The notes beneath the pieces were generated by a model. It searched no databases, had not been told where the DNA came from, and was given only the letters and a program-made list of their open reading frames with translations. This document shows, one piece after another, positions 1-7,500 of a stretch of DNA of 15,111 nucleotides. Location: assembly GCA_001786395.1 (NCBI GenBank), contig MFWN01000038.1, forward strand, positions 1 to 15,111, read 5' to 3'. The first letter of the stretch is position 1; the number at the start of each line of letters is the position of its first letter. The stretch is from Candidatus Pacearchaeota archaeon RBG_13_36_9. Lineage in GTDB: Archaea; Nanobdellota; Nanobdellia; Pacearchaeales; GW2011-AR1. A program made the position numbers and the translations under genes.

Positions 1-82
1 GATTCTGGAAGAAGGGGACTGCCATCGGACATATGGATGGCTTAAGCTTTAGCTGTTTGATGAAATCTTTCTAAAGATTTGT
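1..82. other. Structured non-coding stretch with two hairpins
   Basis: I see no reading frame here. Two inverted repeats are visible: GCCATC (21-26) with GATGGC (36-41), and a perfect 8-bp repeat AAATCTTT (63-70) with AAAGATTT (73-80). The second ends four bases past the 3' end of the tRNA gene on the minus strand and could act in its termination or processing. The plus-strand stretch 31-65 also reads like the 5' end of a 23S rRNA (GGATGGCT, then GATGAA), but it is too short and divergent to call. Confidence 0.35.
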
Positions 83-83
83 A

Positions 84-256
84 TGCGGGGGGAAGGAATC
101 GAACCTTCGCAGGCACTAAGCCACAGGATATCTCCTCCTCCAGTTTTCTCGGAGGACCTTAAGTTTGGCGCCCAGTTCCTAGTTATGTATTATAGGAATC
201 TAAGAACCTTGGTTCTTATCTGAGTCCTGCCCGTTTGGCCTCTCCGGCACCCCCGC
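84..256 (-). tRNA. tRNA-Leu(CAG) with an 89-nt intron
   Basis: Read on the minus strand, the gene folds as a class II tRNA. The acceptor GCGGGGG (256-250) pairs with CCCCCGC (91-85), with A73 at 84. The D stem is CCG/CGG, the anticodon stem CAGGA (229-225) pairs with TCCTG (128-124), a long variable arm follows, and the T arm is GAAGG-TTCGATT-CCTTC. The anticodon loop reads C-T-CAG-A with the anticodon at 222-220, so it decodes CUG leucine codons. The anticodon loop is interrupted after position 37 by an intron (218-130). Removing it leaves 84 nt, normal for tRNA-Leu. CCA is not encoded. The long variable arm and the CAG anticodon agree on leucine. Confidence 0.93.
130..218 (-). other. tRNA-Leu intron (37/38 position)
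   Basis: The intron lies between nucleotides 37 and 38. The splice sites fit an archaeal bulge-helix-bulge: 3-nt bulges GAT (5' side) and ATA (3' side), each cut after the second base, flank a short helix in which CTC of the anticodon loop pairs with GAG near the 3' end of the intron. The fourth central pair would be an A-G mismatch, so the motif is relaxed. The intron holds three hairpins: 201-218 (8 bp, loop of 2, starting at the first intron base), 176-198 (6 bp) and 136-156 (6 bp). No protein is encoded. The fold was made by eye. Confidence 0.8.
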
Positions 257-277
257 ATAGGATTGCTAGAAAAATCC

Positions 278-287
278 AATATAAAAA
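278..287 (-). promoter_or_regulatory. TATA box for tRNA-Leu
   Basis: The minus strand reads TTTTTATATT, centred about 26 nt upstream of the tRNA 5' end at 256. That is the standard archaeal TATA-to-start distance for a tRNA transcribed from near its first base. Confidence 0.6.
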
Positions 288-299
288 CCTTGCTAGTGT

Positions 300-466
300 G
301 TTAATTTAACTTCCTTTCTTAACCCTGCTAATGCTCTCTTCATCTTTCAAATAAAGCTGCCTGCTGGCAGGATAACAAAAATTTTATCTGACATACGTCA
401 AGATAAAATTTCCACTAAACATTGGAATGTTAAACAATTTAATTATTGAAAGGAGGTAAGATAAAA
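300..466 (+). other. Non-coding stretch with hairpins, possible IS110 left end
   Basis: No convincing gene is present. The stretch holds a small hairpin CTGCC-TGCT-GGCAG (356-369) and a strong one with 11-bp arms AAATTTTATCT (379-389) and AGATAAAATTT (401-411). Inside the second, GAC/GTC extends the stem past a one-base bulge. In the IS110 group of IS110-family elements, a non-coding left end upstream of the transposase encodes the bridge RNA. This stretch is in the right place and about the right length, but I cannot identify guide loops, and it may be only a remnant. Confidence 0.3.
452..457 (+). promoter_or_regulatory. Strong Shine-Dalgarno site of the IS110 relic
   Basis: GGAGGT lies 9 nt before the ATG at 467. 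It is the only strong Shine-Dalgarno match I see before a start codon in the window. The resident genes mostly lack one, which fits the relic having come from elsewhere. Confidence 0.6.
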
Positions 467-571
467 ATGAACTATATTGGAATGGGTATACATAAGCAAT
501 TTACAGTCGCTGTTGCAAAAGATAAAGAAGGAGTGTTTTTAGCAGAAGATGATACTACTTCCCCTTTATGA
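467..571 (+). pseudogene. IS110-family transposase N-terminal remnant
   Basis: The frame gives 34 residues beginning MNYIGMGIHKQFTVAVAKD. This matches the conserved N-terminus of IS110-family (DEDD, RuvC-like) transposases, whose first strand normally reads Y-(I/V)-G-(I/M)-D-x-H-K. Here the first catalytic Asp is replaced by Gly (residue 7). The frame stops at 569-571, where a full-length protein would run to roughly 300-400 residues. A second short open stretch (568-663, 31 residues) starts at an ATG overlapping that stop and may be further decayed sequence, but I cannot match it to the family. The gene is truncated and lacks a catalytic residue, so it should be inactive. The identification rests on about 20 N-terminal residues. 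Confidence 0.65.
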
Positions 572-666
572 AATATCTAGAAATTTCAAATATAGTCAAT
601 GGGGTTGCTGAGCAGGAGAAAGCAACCTGGCAGGGGCAATGTCAAGATATCGGGTTTGCTTAGCAT

Positions 667-693
667 AAAACCTTTTCTAGAAAAGGTTTTTAT
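667..693 (+). promoter_or_regulatory. Promoter with a perfect 24-bp palindrome
   Basis: Positions 667-690 are a perfect palindrome: arms AAAACCTTTT and AAAAGGTTTT around CTAG. Its right end runs into the TATA-like TTTTTATA (686-693). The box centre lies about 26 nt before 716-718, so a leaderless transcript beginning near the ATG at 712 or 718 is expected. The palindrome covers the BRE side of the box, where a symmetric regulator could compete with TFB and TBP. It could instead be an RNA hairpin that terminates transcription arriving from the left. Confidence 0.5.
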
Positions 694-711
694 ACTATTC
701 CAGCCTTGTTT

Positions 712-1503
712 ATGAAAATGGGTGTTTCAGAAGAGCTTAATGCATTGGTAATCGGGCTTCAACAGATGATAGACCTGGTGTTGGTAATTGGCATCCTTCT
801 TCTTATTGTGGTAATCTTGAGGATAATAGAAAAAAGTTACAGGATAAGGCTGGAGATTAAGAAAAGAGACAGGAATCTTTTTTACAAGCGGGAATTAAAA
901 AACCTTCGGGAAACAAAGGGCTCTCCGGAAAAAATTCTTGACAGGACAAATATAATAGCAAGGGGATTTTTTAAGGAAGCATTCAATTTGCCCTACAACT
1001 TGGAGTATCTGGAATTATTGGGGGAGTTCAGAAAAAGCGGAAAAACAGAATGCATAGATTTCTGCGAGCTTATTTCCGAGCTTAATTACTCAGGAAATGA
1101 AATAAGCCCTGAAAAGATAGCTCTCCTTCTTTCTCTCCTCGAGAAAATAATGCAGAATAACCGGATTCTAAGCGAAGAAGACAAAATACTTCTTAAGAAA
1201 AATGGGTCTCTTAATATTTTTAAAAGCCTGTCAGCAATTCCAAGAGAGCCAGTATCAGATACATCCCCTTCTATCCAGCCAGCATCTGCCTTAGTTCAGC
1301 CACTCCCAGATTTAGTAAAGAGGGTAGATATAAATCATATCAACTGGAAATATAAGCTGAGGATTCTCCTGTTAAGGCTGAGGGGAAGGATTCCAGAATT
1401 AAGAAAGGTAAGATCAGAATGGCAAAAGGCGGTACCTGGAGCTGATAAGAATATACTCGATAACGAAAAGAAGAATGGAAACGAGAACCAAATAGCCGGA
1501 TAA
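712..1503 (+). CDS. Single-pass membrane protein of unknown function
   Basis: I do not recognise the family. From the ATG at 712 the protein has 263 residues. One hydrophobic helix lies at about residues 20-40 (L-V-I-G-I-L-L-L-I-V-V-I-L), followed at once by Lys/Arg-rich sequence, so the rest is probably cytoplasmic. A helical, charged domain follows (about 55-165). A Pro/Ser linker (about 180-200) precedes a basic tail. A TTG at 706 and an ATG at 718 are alternative starts; the TATA box favours a leaderless start at 712 or 718. The gene faces the MoxR-DUF58-VWA operon, and its last 90 bp overlap the VWA gene on the other strand. A role with that system is possible from position only. The tail beyond 1414 is the least trustworthy part. 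Confidence 0.75.
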   Translation: MKMGVSEELNALVIGLQQMIDLVLVIGILLLIVVILRIIEKSYRIRLEIKKRDRNLFYKRELKNLRETKGSPEKILDRTNIIARGFFKEAFNLPYNLEYLELLGEFRKSGKTECIDFCELISELNYSGNEISPEKIALLLSLLEKIMQNNRILSEEDKILLKKNGSLNIFKSLSAIPREPVSDTSPSIQPASALVQPLPDLVKRVDINHINWKYKLRILLLRLRGRIPELRKVRSEWQKAVPGADKNILDNEKKNGNENQIAG

Positions 1504-2337
1504 GTCTATTGAAACCTTTTTCTTAGCTAGTTTTAAAATTTGGCCCATGGAGTCTAGCAAGGATTGCTTATCCTGGGCGTCGAAATAATCTCCTTCTGTA
1601 TTGTAGGAAAGGGCTTTCATGGTGTCTTCGTTTAATTTAGAAATACCATAGACTGTTTCTCCGCCTTCTTTTGTACCAATTGCTATTGTGTTTATTATAA
1701 TATCATTTTGGTTTGCGTATCTAATCGCATCCTCCAGTTCCCCGACATTAACCTGCCCGTCGCTTAACAGGACAATTGCCCTGCTTTCTTCTGCCACTAA
1801 AAGGTTAGAAGAAGTTACGACAGCTTCGTAAAGATCAGTGCCTTCAATAGCACTTATTTCCACGCTGTCCAGCGCATCGATAACCATATCTTTTTTGTCT
1901 GTGAGGCTTTGGTGGATGTAGGAGTTTCCTGAAAAAGAAATAACTGCGATTTTAGTTGTTGAAGGAGCGGCATTTACAAACTCCTTTGCAGTTTCTTTAG
2001 CAGCATCCAGCCTGGTGGGCAGCAAATCCCTGGCTTCCATGCTCCTTGAAACATCTATGGCTATTACAAAAGAAAAAGAACTGGCACTAGCCTGCCTATG
2101 CAGGGTGAGCCCAGAAACAGAAAGCACCAACACTAAAACTATTATGGAACTGAGGATTGTTGTGACAATGTCCCTTGAAAAAAAGCTTACTCCCTGCACT
2201 CGGGCTATGGCGTCGAAGTTAGCAAATTTCAGCGCCCTTTTCTTTATGCTTTTGAGGGTTAGAAGGTAAATAAATACAATCAGGGGGACAACAAGTAGGA
2301 GAAACAAATATTTTGGGTCAGTGAATGTAAAGTACAT
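1414..2337 (-). CDS. BatA-like membrane VWA-domain protein
   Basis: The 307-residue protein has two N-terminal membrane helices (about 10-27 and 57-77), a von Willebrand A domain (about 88-270) and a C-terminal helix (about 280-300). This is the BatA/BatB-type layout with the VWA domain outside the membrane. The metal-ion-dependent adhesion site is complete: D95-x-S97-x-S99, T167 and D193 (in LLSDG). Such proteins occur with MoxR ATPases and DUF58 proteins and are thought to act in assembly or remodelling of envelope complexes. The start is one base after the stop of the upstream DUF58 gene (TAA-A-ATG), so the two are surely co-transcribed and probably translationally coupled. The 3' end overlaps the convergent gene at 712-1503 by 90 bp. 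The family is clear, but the substrate is unknown. Confidence 0.93.
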   Translation of the reverse strand: MYFTFTDPKYLFLLLVVPLIVFIYLLTLKSIKKRALKFANFDAIARVQGVSFFSRDIVTTILSSIIVLVLVLSVSGLTLHRQASASSFSFVIAIDVSRSMEARDLLPTRLDAAKETAKEFVNAAPSTTKIAVISFSGNSYIHQSLTDKKDMVIDALDSVEISAIEGTDLYEAVVTSSNLLVAEESRAIVLLSDGQVNVGELEDAIRYANQNDIIINTIAIGTKEGGETVYGISKLNEDTMKALSYNTEGDYFDAQDKQSLLDSMGQILKLAKKKVSIDLSGYLVLVSILLFVIEYILISSRYRLLPF

Positions 2338-2338
2338 T

Positions 2339-3244
2339 TTATTGGCTGGAGGTTATATATTTTCTTTTTTCCACCCTTCCTTTTAAGAATTCAGAAAGGC
2401 TTGGAGCGAAACGTTTGTCTGTAGTCAGGTCTAAGAAGTCTATGCCTGCTTCATTTAGTATTTTTTTCACCATTTGCTCATGTTCAAGCGCGTTTCTTTC
2501 GTAGGATTTTCTTAGGATGCTCGGGTCTATAATTAGCTGTTTTTTGGTGTTGGGGTCTTGGATAACTATCTCCCCTTTCAACTTAGGCATTTCTTTGTCT
2601 AAAGGATCCCTAATCATTATAGCCATAGTTTCAAATTTATTTGAAAAAAGATTGAAGGCTGCCAGTGCAGTTTCCTTAATGTTTATGAAATCAGACACCA
2701 AAATAACAGCATTTATTGATTTGTCCAAGTAGTCCAAAAAAAAATTAAGTTTCCTCTCAACATCAGAGGGCCCGCCGTAGTTGTCAGGATTGCTCAGTTC
2801 AGCTATAAAATTATCAAATTGCCTCATTCCTTTTTTTGGGAGAGCTTGTGCAGTTATTTTTTCGCTGAATAACATAAAACCTATATTATCTCCGTAATTT
2901 AGTATCAGATGCCCCAGAGCCGAACACAACTCTGCAGCATATTCACATTTTAGCTTTTCCGTAGAACCGAACAGCATGTTATCGCTGACATCTATCAGGA
3001 ACATTATTTTTAAGTCTCTTTCCTCTATATATTGTTTTATCAGGGTTTGATTTGCCTTAACGCTTGCTTTCCAGTCTATATCTCCGGCGTCATCGTCTGG
3101 AGTGTATTGCCTGTAGCTGTCGAATTCGAGGCCCTTTCCCCTGAAGATTACTCTATAAATAACCCTTTGTATGGCAAATTCTTTCATATACTCTTCAAAG
3201 TCAGTTATGCTCGTAGCAATATTCAGATTCAGTTTTTTTTCCAT
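2339..3244 (-). CDS. DUF58 domain protein, VWA-like, MoxR partner
   Basis: The 301-residue cytosolic protein has the DUF58 signature at residues 35-75: R-G-K-G-L-E-F, Y-R-Q-Y-T-P-D-D-D, D-I-D-W-K-A-S and a following K-Q-Y. A VWA-like fold follows. Its metal site is altered: the usual D-x-S-x-S reads D85-V-S-D-N89, so the last serine is Asn. Metal binding may be weakened or changed. There is no signal peptide or membrane helix. DUF58 proteins are found beside MoxR ATPases in bacteria and archaea and are presumed partners of the ATPase. The gene sits 11 nt after moxR and 1 nt before the VWA gene. No Shine-Dalgarno site is visible; the start follows an A-run (AAAAAAATG). Confidence 0.93.
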   Translation of the reverse strand: MEKKLNLNIATSITDFEEYMKEFAIQRVIYRVIFRGKGLEFDSYRQYTPDDDAGDIDWKASVKANQTLIKQYIEERDLKIMFLIDVSDNMLFGSTEKLKCEYAAELCSALGHLILNYGDNIGFMLFSEKITAQALPKKGMRQFDNFIAELSNPDNYGGPSDVERKLNFFLDYLDKSINAVILVSDFINIKETALAAFNLFSNKFETMAIMIRDPLDKEMPKLKGEIVIQDPNTKKQLIIDPSILRKSYERNALEHEQMVKKILNEAGIDFLDLTTDKRFAPSLSEFLKGRVEKRKYITSSQ

Positions 3245-3255
3245 TTTTTTAGGGA

Positions 3256-4479
3256 TTAAGGAACTTTAATCTTTTTTAAAAGCTCATCTACTATCTTATC
3301 GGAGGTAATTCCTTCAACCCGCGCTTTATAGGAAAGGATGATTCTGTGCCTTAAAATTTCGTAGGCGCTTTCTTTGACATCCTTGGGAACAACGAAGTTT
3401 CTTCCATTCATTAGGGCTCTTGATTTGCTGGCTATAAACAGGCCTATGGTTGCTCTTGGAGAAGCCCCCCATTCAATGTAACTCCCATGTTCTATTTCTT
3501 TAGTCCTCGTAAGCTCTATTACATTTAGGATATATTCTTTTATCTTTTTGCTTAGGTAAATTTTCTTGGTTAAATCCTGCATTTCTATTATTTTTTCAGG
3601 TGAAGTCACAGCTTCTAATTTAAAATTTTCAAATTTTTTCAGGGTGGTATTCTGCGACATTATTATCCCTTCATCTTCAATTTTGGGATAGCCCATGATT
3701 ATCTTAAACAGGAACCTGTCTATTTGGGCTTCAGGCAGGGTGTAAACTCCCCCAGTCTCCAAGGGATTTTCAGTAGCCATAACAAAAAATGGCAGGGGAA
3801 GCGGGAATGTCTCTCTTCCAATTGTCACTTGCTTTTCCTGCATGGCTTCAATGAGGGCTGACTGGGTTTTCGGAGGGCTTCTATTCACCTCATCTGCAAT
3901 AAGAAAGTTCGCAAAAATTGGTCCCTTGACTATTTCAAAGCCTTTTTGTGGAGTGTAGGCTGTGAGGCCTAAAATATCTGTAGGAAGCAAGTCCACTGTG
4001 AACTGTATCCTTTTTGATTCGCATCCGCTGACTTTGGCAAGTGCCTTAATAGCCAGAGTTTTGGCTATGCCTGGAACTCCCTCAAGCAGTACGTGTCCAT
4101 CGCACAGGATAGCCCCGATTAAACTGTCCACCACTTTATCCTGCCCTATAATCACTCCCCCTATCTGCTTTTTCATCTCATTTATTGTCTTGGCAAATTC
4201 CTTAATTTCTCCTTCATTTGGTTTTTCTACTGCGTCTTCTTTCTCGCCTTTATAAGCAGCTTCGCTTGGTTCATCGGCTTTTTTTGAGGCGACTGGAACT
4301 TCAATTTTAGGTATTCTGTCCTTTTTTAGCCTCAAGTAATTAATTGCACTGTCTGCTTCTTCTTCAGAATATCCTGTGCTTACTATTTTCTCCTTAAGAT
4401 CCTCAAGCCGGTAATCTTTATAGTGCTTCTTCAAATAGTCCAGGATTATTTTTTCTCTTACTGATTCTATTTTTTCCAT
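3256..4479 (-). CDS. MoxR-family AAA+ ATPase
   Basis: The 407-residue protein carries a full MoxR AAA+ core from about residue 95. Walker A is G-V-P-G-I-A-K-T (134-141), Walker B is L-I-A-D-E (DE at 196-197) followed by N-R-S-P-P-K-T, sensor 1 is in A-T-E-N-P (N238), the putative arginine finger is R255 in I-D-R-F, and sensor 2 is G-A-S-P-R-A-T (R342). The first 90 residues are an extension beyond the usual family length of about 310-330: a helical domain (about 5-52) and a Lys/Glu-rich linker. It may be a docking module. MoxR ATPases act with VWA proteins as chaperone-like remodellers. The gene heads the operon with the DUF58 and VWA genes, and a candidate promoter and operator lie just upstream. 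Confidence 0.95.
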   Translation of the reverse strand: MEKIESVREKIILDYLKKHYKDYRLEDLKEKIVSTGYSEEEADSAINYLRLKKDRIPKIEVPVASKKADEPSEAAYKGEKEDAVEKPNEGEIKEFAKTINEMKKQIGGVIIGQDKVVDSLIGAILCDGHVLLEGVPGIAKTLAIKALAKVSGCESKRIQFTVDLLPTDILGLTAYTPQKGFEIVKGPIFANFLIADEVNRSPPKTQSALIEAMQEKQVTIGRETFPLPLPFFVMATENPLETGGVYTLPEAQIDRFLFKIIMGYPKIEDEGIIMSQNTTLKKFENFKLEAVTSPEKIIEMQDLTKKIYLSKKIKEYILNVIELTRTKEIEHGSYIEWGASPRATIGLFIASKSRALMNGRNFVVPKDVKESAYEILRHRIILSYKARVEGITSDKIVDELLKKIKVP

Positions 4480-4495
4480 TTTTTACCGCTTTTTT

Positions 4496-4527
4496 GTAAC
4501 ATTATACAGTTACTTTGTATTAAAAAA
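4496..4527 (-). promoter_or_regulatory. Promoter and candidate operator of the moxR operon
   Basis: The 63-bp gap between the giant surface-protein gene and moxR holds an inverted repeat GTAAC-N8-GTTAC (4496-4513). Upstream of it on the minus strand is an AT-rich TATA-like stretch TTTTTTAATAC (4517-4527). Transcription would start near 4495, putting the inverted repeat between box and start, a usual place for a repressor site in archaea. A second TATA-like TATAAT lies inside the repeat. The half-sites match those upstream of the genes starting at 10869 and 8831, but their spacing (13 bp) differs. Confidence 0.4.
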
Positions 4528-4542
4528 CTTTCCATGACTAAG

Positions 4543-7500
4543 TTATCCTCTCTTTATTCTAAATCTATTGTAAAGATAGTAAATTATCAAAAGAGCAAAC
4601 AAAATCAGGGATGTCGCGCTTAAATATTTATAAAGCCTTTCTTTTATAGTCTCTTCTACTCTTGGAATTGCTGGCTGGGATATTGCATATCTACAGGAGT
4701 CAATAGCTTCTCTAGCCTTAGACAACGCATTTTCATACTCTCCTTGGTAGTAAAGTGCCCAGGCTTCATCTACAACTTCCTTGATTTCAATGCATTCAGG
4801 ATTCTGTGCTATGAACTCTTCTGTAAACAAGAGTTTTTCCATGACCTCTGACTTGTTTGATTCCCTCACATTAAGGTGAATTATCCCCCAGTCATTATAT
4901 CTGGGGCTTTCAGATGTTGCATTAATGAGTATTTCATAACTGCCAGTATCTTGTGTATCCACCTCCACTGTAAGGGTGGTATTCTTTTTTTCTTTAATTA
5001 CCAAAGAATCAAAATAGCTTTGGCTGAACTTTAGTTTAATGTCTTTCAGTGTTTCATTATTCTTTTTGAATAAAGAAGTAAGGTTAATTTTGTATAGGCT
5101 GATGCTGCCGGTATTTTCAATGGTGATTGGAATTTCTATTCGGTCTTTCTTGAACGCATTAACAGTATCTGGAAAGATTATTTTTAAGGCCACCGGGACG
5201 GTATTACTGGCTCCACCGCCGCCTCCACTGCCTCCGGTACTCGGATTCACTACTACCTCCGGGGGCATAAAGGATACTTGGAATGAATTGCTTGTGGTAT
5301 TTGTTAGCTTCGACCCGTTTTCTAGGTCGCTGGCATTAATGGTTAACAATTCTGTTGCCGCCACTGCAGAGAATAAACTTAAAATCCAGTTAGAAGAGAC
5401 ATTCCAGGAAATGGAGCTGGGAGAAGAATTGCTCCAAACAGTAAAGTTCGCACTCTGGTTATAGCGGAAGTCAGAATAGTCAATATCTGAAAAATGAGCG
5501 CTTAGGTTTATAGTGTAAGTAAGGCCATAGGTAGCTTCTTCATCGTCTATATTATCATAAAAGTTAAGAGGGGCATTTGTATGGTTTATTGTGAGGTTCC
5601 AGGTTCTTGACACATTTATTTCAGTAAAATTAAGGGGATAAGCGATTAGGGTAATGTTTCTTTTTGCTCCATAGGTCTCATCTGTGAAATTCGGGGTGAA
5701 TGCCCATGTCAGATTAGTGTTATTTCCGTAGTAGCTGACGTTATATCTTAAAATGTCCGTGCCGTTAGAATCTTCTATGTAAATTTTGTAAGTAATGTTA
5801 TTTCCTACAGAATCATTCAAGGTAAAGGTAAAATTGGAGGCGTTATTTTCATAGATCTCATATTCGTAGCTTGCAGGAGGGTAATTTATACTTGGAGCAT
5901 CATAAATATAAATCCAAAAGTCCTCGGTATCGCGAGAGTTCGAAGAGTCATTTACTGTTATATTTATATGGTAGCCCCCTCCCTGGCTTGAATTAAAAGT
6001 AAGGTTTATCTCTCCAGTTGTTGAATTAAAAGTTGTCTCATTAAAAATATTATTGCCTGTATTAAATGCGTAGGAAAATGTGAAATTGTTGTTTCCAGGT
6101 TGGGTGGAGTCTCCGTCTTCTGTATCAGTTGCATTAATTCTGTAATAAAAATGGGAGTTAATAGTAGTGCTGGCATTGGTTAGGTTCATTAGTATAGGGT
6201 CGTGGTCGATAGAAAGTACAGTTAAATTGAAGCTCATGGAGTAAGTTGCATTGCTTCTGTCTGTGATATTTATTGTAATATTATAACTCCCGACATCTGC
6301 TTTTTTCGGGGTAAAAGCCGCATTGTATTTGCTTAAATTTCCTATAGGGAATCCAGCTTCAAAAGAGAAATTGAACAGCGTGGTGTTAATACCCTGTATT
6401 GTAAGGCTTAAAATATGGCTTTCATTGTAGAAACTTTTCTGGTCAAAGGGAATTCTAAAATCATCATCTTGGGCCCATAGCCATATTGTCGTGACATTGT
6501 CTTCTGTACAACTTATACTATCTTGAGAGTTTAGAGAGGCGTTAATAACATCTGACGATTGGAATGGTTGCAGATAAGGTAGGTCGTTAATATTATATAC
6601 TGTAAAGTTGAAGGACTTCAGGCTTTTAAGCATTCCATCGCTGGCATTGACAGTGACATTATGGAATCCTACATCTTCATCAATTGGAGTAAGGTCTATT
6701 ATCCCGAGGGAAGAGAGGCTGAAAGAAGTGAAGTCATTGCTGATTGTATAGGAAAAAGTTATCGGGTTTCCTTCAGGGTCAGTAACATTTTGGGAAAAGT
6801 TAAGATAGGTGTTGTTTCCCTCATAAATTATAAAAGTATTGCTCATTGAAGAATTCCACTGAGCAGAGGTATCATTGCCAATACCAATTACAAAGGTTTT
6901 TTCATCTGAGTTGCCTCCTGTATCGCTGACATTTATTTTTACTGTATGATTGCCCCCTCCATAGGTAGCAATTGCCAAATCGTAATTTACAATTACCTTA
7001 GCAATTGTATAATTGGAGCTGCTAGAGTCAAAAGTCACAGAAATCCAGCTGGTGTTGGAGGCAAAAGTCAGCACTTCGTTCTTTATGCTTTTGTCCGGTA
7101 CTAGCAGGTCATCATCACTGGCATTAATGTAAAAAGTAGAATTTTCGTAGATAGTATAATTGCCTATTGTATTTAAAATAACAGCATCTTCTACATTGTT
7201 AACCAGGAAGCTTATTATTGTAGAGTTAATTTTCGGGGCACCATAACCTGTTCCAATGTCTTTTACGCTTATGTTTACAAACCAGTTCCCGACTGCAGAA
7301 TCTCCGGCTGTAAAATTAACCAGCGCAGAAGCGCTGTAGTTTGTTGAACCGTTGCACGGTTTGGTTGTAAAGTTGGTTTCAGTTCCATTAAACGTGAACC
7401 AGGAATAATTTGCTGAGAAGGTTAGGTTATAAAACTCGTCTGTATCTGTGGCATTAATCCAGCAGGTGAATTCAGAATCCTCTGTGGCACTTCTTTCATT

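Noticed and set aside
201..218. Perfect hairpin as a separate terminator or CRISPR-like repeat
   Set aside because: It lies inside the tRNA intron and occurs once; no repeated array exists anywhere in the window.
568..663. 31-codon open stretch after the IS110 relic
   Set aside because: It starts at an ATG overlapping the relic's stop, but it matches no part of the transposase family and is too short to call as a gene.
3962..4255. Open frame of 97 codons opposite moxR
   Set aside because: It is antisense to the strongly conserved Walker A and linker region of moxR, and its composition looks like a shadow.
5039..5464. Open frame of 141 codons on the plus strand
   Set aside because: It lies wholly within the giant surface-protein gene on the other strand, and its Pro run is the antisense of that gene's Gly-rich hinge.
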